64,000 nucleotides of DNA, taken from contig JAQBOG010000039.1 of assembly GCA_028288165.1 (NCBI GenBank), forward strand, positions 186,001-250,000, in the 5' to 3' direction. Position 1 is the first letter of the stretch; each line of letters opens with the position of its first letter. Source of the DNA: Sphingobacteriales bacterium. Lineage in GTDB: Bacteria > Bacteroidota > Bacteroidia > Sphingobacteriales > Sphingobacteriaceae. Positions 53,546-61,803 of the stretch are shown one piece after another. The translations under genes and the position numbers were made by a program. The notes beneath the pieces are model-generated. The model saw only the letters and a program-made list of their open reading frames with translations. It was not told the DNA's origin and searched no databases.

Positions 53546-55093
53546 CTATTTATAATATGGGTTCTGTTCAAGTTTAATATTAGCATTTAATGCATCTGTA
53601 TTTAGGGGCAAGTACCAACTGTCTGGAGTTTCTAGTCTGGGTCTCATAATCAATCTCGTAGAGGAAGGAAACGAATTAAGAACAGGATCAATTAACAAAT
53701 TTTTGTTATTAAAGTTATCACGGGAGGCAAACCGCATTAAATCAAACCACCTTTTTCCCTCTCCTACAAATTCACGTGCCCTTTCTTCAAGCAGAAGCTC
53801 ATCCATAGCAGCAGTAGAAGTAGCATCAACCGGGGTAAACAACAAGGGTGTAAATGCCCTTTCTCTTACTTCATTAACCAGGCCGGCGGCAATTAGAAGC
53901 TTATCCACATCATCAGGAAAAAGATGTGCTAATGCTTCTGCCTTCATAAACAACACATCCGGATAGCGATAGAAAATCCAACGTGCATCGTTTGTGGTTC
54001 TGTTATACTTCTGAATGAATCTGTTACTTTGATTATAAGATATAACAGAGCTACCTGAAGGAACTGTGTAGCCTCTGTAATCACCTGTTGCGAAAAATCC
54101 ATCAACACTGCTTGGAACTATAAAATAAGTTTCGAACCAATTTTTCAAATTGTTTGTTTGCCCATTTACTGTTGAATTTGAATAAGTTTCGAAAATAGAT
54201 TCAACGGTATTTCCTTCTAAAAAGATAGTACCAAATGAGTCACCTCTTATCAACCCAAACCTGTTAGAAGTGATAATAGCATCGCAATTACTTATTACTT
54301 GAGTATACAGGTCACTTTTATTAGCGGTAGGAAGGGTAGCAGCCATCCAGAGGCTAGCATCAGATAATACAGTTAAAGCAGTATACCTGGTAGCTCTGCT
54401 ATGAGAATATTGAGTATTGGTATACCATTCTGGCAACGTATTTTTAGCTGTAGTTAAATCCTGAACTATCTGCGCTAATATTACGTCTGCAGAAGATTTA
54501 GCTATATTGTATTCTTGCTGATCTGTTTCGGAAGGTTCCAGTATAAGTGGAACTTCTTTAAATGTACGTACAAGCCAGAAATAAGCGTAAGCCCTTATAA
54601 ACAAAGCTTCACCGATCAATTGATTTGCCTCAACAATGGAAAGGCTGGGATCAAGGCTAGGAATATTAGGAATATTCTTAATGGCCAGGTTTGCTTCATT
54701 GATAATTCTGTAGAAATCTGTATACTTAGTAGTTACGTCGTTTGGACTAACAAGAAGATTATCTAAATTTTCTTTAATATTCTGGTCTGAAGGAAGAGAA
54801 CCTGGTTGGCTGGCCAGCAAATCCCCACGCATTTCACCCCAATAAGTATAAGCTTCTACAGGTGACATATCCTTGGGATTCAAATTCCCGTTTGCTGTAA
54901 AGTCCCATCTGGTAGAACCCAGATTTGAGTAGATTCCAGCTATTGCCGCTATTGCCTGTTCCCGGTTTTTCCAGAATTGGTCTTGCGTTAACTTACCCTG
55001 AGGAGGAACATCTAAAAATTTTTTGCATGATATATTCCCTAAAGCTAAAATGCTTATAAGTAAATAGATGATACTTGTATATTTCATTTTCAT
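53546..55093 (-). CDS. RagB/SusD family outer-membrane lipoprotein, set 1
   Basis: This 515-residue protein has lipoprotein cysteine in LGNISCKKFLDVPPQG. SusD hallmarks are QFWKNREQAIAAIAGIYSN, LIGEALFIRAYAYFWLVR, LLEERAREFVGEGKRWFDLM and the terminal WYLPLNTDALNANIKLEQNP. It lies 25 bp after SusC set 1 and 14 bp before a FAS1 lipoprotein gene, so all three are one transcript. It would capture the glycan at the surface and lid the SusC barrel. It is clearly diverged from the second SusD (45197-46909), which suggests the two sets bind different parts or sizes of glycan. Confidence 0.95.
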   Translation of the reverse strand: MKMKYTSIIYLLISILALGNISCKKFLDVPPQGKLTQDQFWKNREQAIAAIAGIYSNLGSTRWDFTANGNLNPKDMSPVEAYTYWGEMRGDLLASQPGSLPSDQNIKENLDNLLVSPNDVTTKYTDFYRIINEANLAIKNIPNIPSLDPSLSIVEANQLIGEALFIRAYAYFWLVRTFKEVPLILEPSETDQQEYNIAKSSADVILAQIVQDLTTAKNTLPEWYTNTQYSHSRATRYTALTVLSDASLWMAATLPTANKSDLYTQVISNCDAIITSNRFGLIRGDSFGTIFLEGNTVESIFETYSNSTVNGQTNNLKNWFETYFIVPSSVDGFFATGDYRGYTVPSGSSVISYNQSNRFIQKYNRTTNDARWIFYRYPDVLFMKAEALAHLFPDDVDKLLIAAGLVNEVRERAFTPLLFTPVDATSTAAMDELLLEERAREFVGEGKRWFDLMRFASRDNFNNKNLLIDPVLNSFPSSTRLIMRPRLETPDSWYLPLNTDALNANIKLEQNPYYK

Positions 55094-55118
55094 ATCTTAA
55101 TCGCTATAAGTATATATC

Positions 55119-58100
55119 TTAAAAGTTAACATTAATACCTAATGTATATTGAATAGGGCTCGGTGTTAAACCTTTATCCTCTCCCATACTAAAAGGGTCA
55201 TTTCTATTAGCACTAATACTAGGGTCAACACCAGTGTACTTAGTAAACGTTGCTAAATTATTAATGGCAAGTGTTAACCTTGCTGATTTTAAATTAAGAG
55301 TGTTAATTACTTTCTTTGGTAAACCATACCCGAGGGAGAGTGATCTAAAAGCGATAAATGAACCATCTTCTACATATCTGTCGCTGCCTACAAAGTTATG
55401 ACCAGCCCCAAACAATGCTCTCGGGACGTCTGTTTCATCGCCCACTCCGTCACCTTGTTTTCTCCATCTACGCATTACAGCTGTAGACTGATTATTTGCA
55501 TTATACATTTTTGATGTCTCGAGCTGTGCTCTGTTTATAATATCGAAATCTGATTGATAGGCGAACGTAGCAAACAGCGATAGCGTTTTATAGTCTACTT
55601 TAAATGTCATACCACCATAAAATCTAGGTGTAGAATTTCCCAGCGCCACTACATCAAGCTTATTAATTACGCCATCATTATTCATATCGGCATATTTAGC
55701 ATCACCTCCTGTAAAAACTTCGCCAGCTTGATTATTCCATCTCATCGGAATACGAAGTCCATTAAAGTCGGTAAGGAAATTTCCTTGTGCATCTTTTGAA
55801 AATGCATCTTCATCTCTGCTATAAACACCCAGGTATTTGAGTCCATAAAAAGTCCCAATAGGGTCTCCGACATTAAGTAGGCTCAGGTATGAGCCATTGT
55901 CCAACGTAGTATTAGGCTTTATTATAGGCTGGTTGTTTGGTAGCTCAAGAACTCTACTTTGAGAAGTGGTAATATTAAAAGAACTGCTCACAGTCCATGT
56001 TTTAGTTTTTATAGGCGCTACACCAATAGCCAGATTTAACTCATCATTTCTTAAAGTACCAAAATTAGAGGTTATAAGTTCAAACCCCGAGGAAGATGCA
56101 ATTGGTGTATTATTTAATATCAGATCGCGGGTAGTACTTCTGCTCAAATCTCCGGTAAAAGTTAACTTTCCTTTGAACATTGCCATATCAAACCCACCGT
56201 TTAAAATTTCATTTCTTTCCCATCGCAAATCCATTAATTGAATATTATCAGGAGTAACTCCTTGTATATCAACAAAAGGCGCATTAGCACTAAATGTAGA
56301 AGCTGTTGGAACATAAGAATTAGCATCAAAAGGATTTGGTCCGCGGCCAGTAACCCCCCAGCTTCCTCTAAACTTGAAGAAATCCAACCATTTTGAAGTA
56401 TTCTTCTTGATGAAACTTAAATTGGAGGGCGTAAAATATCCTGAAAAAGCAGGAAATAGGCCCCAGCGGTTATTCTCACCAAAAACAGAATTACCTTCCC
56501 TTGTCAAAACTCCTGAAGCTCCAAAAACTTCATCATAGGTAAAAGTTAACTGTCCTATATTTTTGATCTTATGTTGAAGTTTTCTCTCTGATGAAATAGT
56601 ATTTAATATTTCGGTGGAGTATGGATCACTTAAGTACTCTGAAGGAGTATTGGTCCCTTCAAGTTTAATTTCCGATGTACCAGTTGTTTCTACAGTTGTA
56701 AACATCCCGGCTGATAACTTATACTTTTGGGGAAGGTTAAAACGATAGGTCATCGTATTCTGATAAAATACGGAAACAGCTCTTTTAGGAACGGAAGAAG
56801 TAAGGTTATACTGGTTATTTAATCGCAGATAGACATTATTTTGCCTATAATAATCAACCCCTGTAGCACTATGAGGTAAAAATTTATTCACTTCAAAGGA
56901 CTCATTAGTAGTAGAAAACAGGTTATTAAACTGAAACCCCTTAAAAGGATTATATTGAACGGTTATTTTTGCATCTAACCGCTGACTGTTTTCTTTATAT
57001 TGAGCTTGATCTATTAATGCTATAGGATTTCTCACTTCAGACTGAAAGCCGCCACTCTGTGTCATAAAATAAGTTGACAAGGAGTTTCCATATAAATCCT
57101 GAGTATAAACAGGTAATATCGGAGCCTTGGTTATAAAAGCTGTATTATCATTATTATCATAATAATTGTTTCTGTTTATATCAGCAAGAGCAATATCACT
57201 TGTAAATTTTAGTTTATTTGATAATCTGTAATCAAAGTTGAACCTACCGGATACCCTTTTGTAACTAGTACCTTTTAAAGGACCAGCTTCATCAATATAA
57301 TTCAAGCTTACATTATATGCAGCAGATTCCCCACCTCCCCTAATACCAGCGTCATAGTTTTGAGCTAAGGACTGGGACATAGTTACCGCCCCCGGCCAAT
57401 ATATATTGTTATTATAGTTTTCATAGTCTAGTGAGCTTGGTTCAAGAAACAATTTCCCAATAGCACTGTTAGTTAAGTCTGTTCCTGTACCATAGCGGTT
57501 CTGATACCCTTCAAGAATCATGGTTTTATATTCATCTCCATTAAGCAATGGTAATGCTTGCTGCGGAGTTTTAAGTGTTAGTCTGGAAGTAAGGCTAATC
57601 ATAGGTTTAGAATTACTACCACGTTTAGTAGTAATAAGAATTACCCCATTCGCTCCATCAGAACCATATAACGCCGTCGCCGCAGCATCTTTTAAAATAT
57701 CAATAGTTGCAATATCACTTGGCGAAATACTAGTTAATTCACTTAATGCGTTCGGATTAGACAGATCTACAGTTGCCTGTGACTTAAAAGGAACGTTATC
57801 TACAACCACCAGCGGTTTACTTCCTAAACCAATTGAACTTCCACCGCGGATTTGAATTGACGATCCAGAACCGGGATTACCTGAGTTCATCGATATTAAT
57901 AATCCAGAGGCTTTTCCTTCAAGTATCTGATCGATAGTTGTTGCGGGGATATCTTCCAAATCCTTCATATTAATAGAGGTTCTGGCATCAGTTCGGTTAG
58001 CTTCTGTAACTTCAAGAAATCCACCTGAGTTGAGCCTCGGAGCACCAGCTTTAACAACTACTGCTTCTAGCATTCTTGAATCATCAAGCAGGGTTACATT

Positions 58101-58403
58101 AATCACTTTCTGATTCCCTATAGCTCTTTTAACTGTTATCGAACCAATCTGGCTGAAATGAAGTGAGTCATTTGTATCAACTATTTTTATTTGAAAATTT
58201 CCGTTTCCATCTGAGACCGTACCATTAACACTCCGGTTATCACGATTTCTTTCTGATACTGAAACTCCCGGTATAGGTTGTCCGTTTTTTTCTGTCACCT
58301 TACCTGTTACTACCGTATTCTGTGCACTTACCTGAAGTGTTATAAACAATAACCCCATAATAGTTATTGCTAAGCCTAAATGTTTTTTTATAATCATTAT
58401 CAT
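55119..58403 (-). CDS. SusC/RagA TonB-linked outer-membrane protein, set 1
   Basis: The frame is open to 58430, but that would overlap the upstream gene by 23 bp. The methionine at 58403 lies 4 bp after that stop, and another lies at 58397, so I use 58403. The signal peptide is followed by a carboxypeptidase-regulatory-like domain (VTGKVTEKNGQPIPGVSV), the plug (GKASGLLISMNSGNPGSGS, ILKDAAATALYGSDGANGV) and a barrel ending YTLGINVNF. No STN domain is present. It is a TonB-dependent importer of oligosaccharides that works with SusD at 53546-55093. Confidence 0.95.
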   Translation of the reverse strand: MIMIIKKHLGLAITIMGLLFITLQVSAQNTVVTGKVTEKNGQPIPGVSVSERNRDNRSVNGTVSDGNGNFQIKIVDTNDSLHFSQIGSITVKRAIGNQKVINVTLLDDSRMLEAVVVKAGAPRLNSGGFLEVTEANRTDARTSINMKDLEDIPATTIDQILEGKASGLLISMNSGNPGSGSSIQIRGGSSIGLGSKPLVVVDNVPFKSQATVDLSNPNALSELTSISPSDIATIDILKDAAATALYGSDGANGVILITTKRGSNSKPMISLTSRLTLKTPQQALPLLNGDEYKTMILEGYQNRYGTGTDLTNSAIGKLFLEPSSLDYENYNNNIYWPGAVTMSQSLAQNYDAGIRGGGESAAYNVSLNYIDEAGPLKGTSYKRVSGRFNFDYRLSNKLKFTSDIALADINRNNYYDNNDNTAFITKAPILPVYTQDLYGNSLSTYFMTQSGGFQSEVRNPIALIDQAQYKENSQRLDAKITVQYNPFKGFQFNNLFSTTNESFEVNKFLPHSATGVDYYRQNNVYLRLNNQYNLTSSVPKRAVSVFYQNTMTYRFNLPQKYKLSAGMFTTVETTGTSEIKLEGTNTPSEYLSDPYSTEILNTISSERKLQHKIKNIGQLTFTYDEVFGASGVLTREGNSVFGENNRWGLFPAFSGYFTPSNLSFIKKNTSKWLDFFKFRGSWGVTGRGPNPFDANSYVPTASTFSANAPFVDIQGVTPDNIQLMDLRWERNEILNGGFDMAMFKGKLTFTGDLSRSTTRDLILNNTPIASSSGFELITSNFGTLRNDELNLAIGVAPIKTKTWTVSSSFNITTSQSRVLELPNNQPIIKPNTTLDNGSYLSLLNVGDPIGTFYGLKYLGVYSRDEDAFSKDAQGNFLTDFNGLRIPMRWNNQAGEVFTGGDAKYADMNNDGVINKLDVVALGNSTPRFYGGMTFKVDYKTLSLFATFAYQSDFDIINRAQLETSKMYNANNQSTAVMRRWRKQGDGVGDETDVPRALFGAGHNFVGSDRYVEDGSFIAFRSLSLGYGLPKKVINTLNLKSARLTLAINNLATFTKYTGVDPSISANRNDPFSMGEDKGLTPSPIQYTLGINVNF

Positions 58404-58407
58404 CAAC

Positions 58408-60570
58408 TTAATATTGTGAAGTAAATGCATTGTCTATCACTTGAATTACTCCGTCTTTAGCAATTACGTTTTGAGGTGCGTTATCTGTATTTGTCAGATT
58501 AACTTCTCCTGCAGGCGGATTACTGCCACTTTGAACCATGATCACATTTGCTGATGGGTATGAAACTGTTAAAGGGACTTTTCCATTCACGTCTGGTTTT
58601 GCTGTAGGGGAAGTTGATGATGCTTTTCCTTTTGCAAAGCCATCAGTAAATACCTGATTCTCAATAAAGAAGAATTTAATATAATTGATGAGCCTGGCCC
58701 TTCTTTCAAAAGTGAGAATTTCGCTACCCTGTGCCCCGGTTTTAGGAAGCAAGTTGGCATTTTGAGCAGCAATAATTTTTGCATTAGTGGGAACGAACAA
58801 TGCGAATTTCTTTCCGGCATCAACATTGGTAATAGTTAAAAAATCTTTAGTATTAAGGCCAGCGGCAACACAGAGTTCTGCAAATTTTCTATAAGGCGAA
58901 GCAACAGCTCCGCTTAAACTTTGAAGAATTAACTCATTAATCGAAAACTCAGGGTCAAGTATTGCTTTATCCAGTCTATGAAAATATCCATTACTTTGCT
59001 GAATACTTTGATCAATTGTCGCAAGCACATTTCTCACCGAACCCTCAATTTTTCCTCCTTTCACTGCCAGATAAGTTCCGTTTACAGTAGGGTAAAAACC
59101 ATCTGTTAATTCACTTTTAGAGTATCCATTTAATAATATATGATTTCCAACAAGAGCTTTAATATCTGTGACACCTAGATTAACCGAAATACCACCAGTT
59201 TTCTTTCTGGAATATGTATTTGTAGTAGCATTATATGTAATTCCGGCATCAATTAACGATTGATCTGTAGGTGGTGCCAATAAGGTATATTTTAAATTGA
59301 CATTAGTTAAAATGGGTATCAATCCCGATCTGTTTAACAGATCTAAAAATATATTGTAGTTCTTGGAAAAATATAACGGCCCGGTAACTGTTGTAAAGGC
59401 AGCAGGTTCAATTACTTTATCTAATTGATATAATAAACCATTACTCATCATCTTCACAGACATAATATGACCAGCAGCATTGATAACATCGCCGCCAACA
59501 CTTTGTGATTGACCATTTAAAACCTTCGTTGGCCAATCCATAGTATTAGTAAAATGGCTGTTATACAACATGGCAAGTGTATTAATCGGAATATCATCCC
59601 AATTTGGAAATTCACTAAATCTTGTTGTCATATAGTTTTGGAAAGCTGCCGCTGATGGAATAAATGCTGTAATAGAGATTGACTTCTTTTCAATATTTAG
59701 AGGATTTTCCGCATCAATGGTAGTATTTCCCGAATAATCCCGTATAAATAAAGAATCGACTATACCATCACCATTCACATCTCCATTATTTCCTTGCGCT
59801 TTGGTGGCTGCCTGATTATAGGTATAAGTAAGGAACCGTTTCTTAAACAAGGCACCATATTGTGCAAAATCTGGGTTAGCATCAATCTCCTGGGCAACAT
59901 TTTTGGGCGGAAGAAGCACTTTATTTATAATATGAACAACACCATTTCCTGCCGCAATATCCTTTTCGATTGCCGAAGCTCCCATTACATTTAATTGTGT
60001 ACTAGCACTAATCTCGGCGTCTTCTCCATATACAGTTTTATAATCCAGAGCTGATACATTATTTGAGGTAAAATAATACGGGGTATACACCTGCAATTGT
60101 TTAGCAGGATAATATATGGAGCGAATTTGCCCGTTTGGCAATACATCATTATATGAACTTACTGAGCGACTCTCATATTTATAAAGATCATACTCAGATT
60201 TAGTAAGGCCAGGGTTCATGAAGTTAACCTGAAATAGCATATACTTCATGATATGATATTTAATTATTAACGATAATTCATTAACAGGTATTTGATCAAT
60301 CGATTTGTATTGCTGACTTTCAAAGTACGCCTTAAACGCCTCATTATTAGGGGCCATAATTGTATAAAGACCTGAACTATTCAATTCGTCTTTCAAGCTG
60401 GGAACTTTGTCTATCGCAGAAACAAAGATTGAAAGAGAAGGGTTAGCGGCCAATTGTTCATATATCTTACCTGCTTGTCCTTGTGGAGGATCATAAAATT
60501 CTCCATACTGTTTTTTACAGCCGCTTCCTGTTAGGCAGAGTATAAATAATAAAAGTAAACTTATTCTCAT
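58408..60570 (-). CDS. Multi-FAS1 surface lipoprotein, first gene of the SusCD block
   Basis: This 720-residue lipoprotein (MRISLLLLFILCLTGSGC) has four FAS1-like regions, at about 36-221 (LYTIMAPNNEAFKAYFES, GNGVVHIINKVLLPP), 225-390 (ITAFIPSAAAFQNYMTT), 400-540 (KYTLLAPPTDQSLIDAG) and 548-715 (FALFVPTNAKIIAAQN). The second contains a DVNGDGIVDS segment that resembles a calcium-binding dockerin-type loop. It begins the operon, and SusC follows 4 bp after its stop. With four domains it is the largest of the three FAS1 proteins. It is probably an extended surface glycan-binding or adhesion component. The promoter should lie in the 1.2-kb gap upstream. Confidence 0.88.
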   Translation of the reverse strand: MRISLLLLFILCLTGSGCKKQYGEFYDPPQGQAGKIYEQLAANPSLSIFVSAIDKVPSLKDELNSSGLYTIMAPNNEAFKAYFESQQYKSIDQIPVNELSLIIKYHIMKYMLFQVNFMNPGLTKSEYDLYKYESRSVSSYNDVLPNGQIRSIYYPAKQLQVYTPYYFTSNNVSALDYKTVYGEDAEISASTQLNVMGASAIEKDIAAGNGVVHIINKVLLPPKNVAQEIDANPDFAQYGALFKKRFLTYTYNQAATKAQGNNGDVNGDGIVDSLFIRDYSGNTTIDAENPLNIEKKSISITAFIPSAAAFQNYMTTRFSEFPNWDDIPINTLAMLYNSHFTNTMDWPTKVLNGQSQSVGGDVINAAGHIMSVKMMSNGLLYQLDKVIEPAAFTTVTGPLYFSKNYNIFLDLLNRSGLIPILTNVNLKYTLLAPPTDQSLIDAGITYNATTNTYSRKKTGGISVNLGVTDIKALVGNHILLNGYSKSELTDGFYPTVNGTYLAVKGGKIEGSVRNVLATIDQSIQQSNGYFHRLDKAILDPEFSINELILQSLSGAVASPYRKFAELCVAAGLNTKDFLTITNVDAGKKFALFVPTNAKIIAAQNANLLPKTGAQGSEILTFERRARLINYIKFFFIENQVFTDGFAKGKASSTSPTAKPDVNGKVPLTVSYPSANVIMVQSGSNPPAGEVNLTNTDNAPQNVIAKDGVIQVIDNAFTSQY

Positions 60571-60659
60571 GTTAATAATTGATTATTATATGAATTGAAA
60601 ATTAATTGAAAAGGGCAAAACGGCATTAAAAATTCATAATGTGAATTCAAAAAATGCTT

Positions 60660-60795
60660 AGAAAAGCAGGTTTCTAGGTTTTATCGGTTGCATCAGTCCC
60701 GCCATTCATTACAAATCCCCGTATTGCTTCCCTCAAGAGTAGGCCATACCTCGGGTTTTCCATTTCTGTCGGGTTTATTTTTGTTAAGGTTGCTC
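60660..60795 (-). repeat. Dispersed 135-bp element, copy 3 of 3
   Basis: It matches copy 2 closely across GAAAAGCAGGTTTCT, ATCGGTTGCATCAGTCCCGC, CCATTCATT and CCATTTCTGTCGGGTTTA. It lies 90 bp upstream of the FAS1 start at 60570, in the leader of the whole SusCD block. Confidence 0.85.
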
Positions 60796-61657
60796 CTGCA
60801 AGTGGAAAAACTCACAAGGTCAATGAAATGAAGCTTTTTAGGAGTTTGCCCTAATTAATTGATAAGGCAAGAAAAGCGGTATCATACAAAGTATTTGTTT
60901 AATCATATAATTCATAATGGTTATTTAAAAACAATTAAAAAATCAAAACTTAAGCTTAGTTAATAAAACTTTAAGCTTTTAAATGTACTTGATCTAAAAG
61001 TTATTAGGTGCTTGGTTATTGCGTAATTGGTTACTTGGTTTTGCTTGTTAACGAAAGTACTACATCAGATTAAAAAAAGATTAATAATAAATTAACAGGT
61101 AAATAAAACATTAAACATTCACTCAATAGTCTGATAATCAAATATTTATATATTATTCCTTCTTTCGCAATACATCAATTTTAAGATTTTAGGAGGACAT
61201 TTATCCATTTACCATAACATATTTAACGGATTGGCTTAAAACCCTTAATATTTGCTGCGTTGTAGCGGGATGATAAAAATTTCTTTTACAAAATTTGTAG
61301 CTGTAGATTCTCGGTTAAACCAACTGACTTACAGAAAACAACCTTTTGACTGAGCTTGCGGTTATTTCAAGTAGGCATATTTTAATAAGACACTTGAGAA
61401 AAAAATATCTACAATTATTTAAGATCAGTATCAAGTCTTTTTCCTCAAACATATTCGATTAATCAAGCATTTAAATGATTGGGGCTATTATATAGTTACC
61501 TCTAATACTACCTATCCGGTAGTACAGAGGGGCTATGATATTCCTGTAAAAATTATAACCTATAAAGAAAAAATATTCTGAGTTATAAAAAGAGCAATCC
61601 CGAAGCTCCAAACCTAGTTTAAAAGAATATTTATATCAGAACTTAGTTATAAAAGTA

Positions 61658-61712
61658 AAATGTGGATAAGCTGTCAGCCGTCTATGAAACAGCTTAACAG
61701 TTATCCACATTT
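61658..61712 (-). terminator. Hairpin with inverted DnaA-box-like arms, probable GH92 terminator
   Basis: AAATGTGGATAA and TTATCCACATTT are perfect complements 31 bases apart, and inside them AAGCTGT pairs with ACAGCTT. In the minus direction the hairpin is followed by a T-rich stretch. It lies 92 bp beyond the GH92 stop. Each arm contains TTATCCACA, the DnaA-box sequence. Confidence 0.5.
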
Positions 61713-61803
61713 ATTATAAAAACAACCTGGATTTTACTCAGTATAAATGAAAGGTTGGCAATAATAGTTGAAAAAGCGCTTACATTATATGGATATACAC
61801 TTT

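Larger units (their letters stand above)
60571..61803. other. Long intergenic region upstream of the SusCD block
   Basis: This 1233-bp gap contains the third 135-bp element (60660-60795), a hairpin at 61499-61530 (CCTCT..TACTACC with GGTAGTA..AGAGG) and the hairpin at 61658-61712. I found no regulator gene, no coding remnant and no clear promoter motif. Confidence 0.6.

Noticed and set aside
61658-61712. DnaA boxes considered as a replication origin
   Set aside because: Only two boxes, no DUE-like region with clustered boxes, and no dnaA, dnaN or other origin genes nearby.
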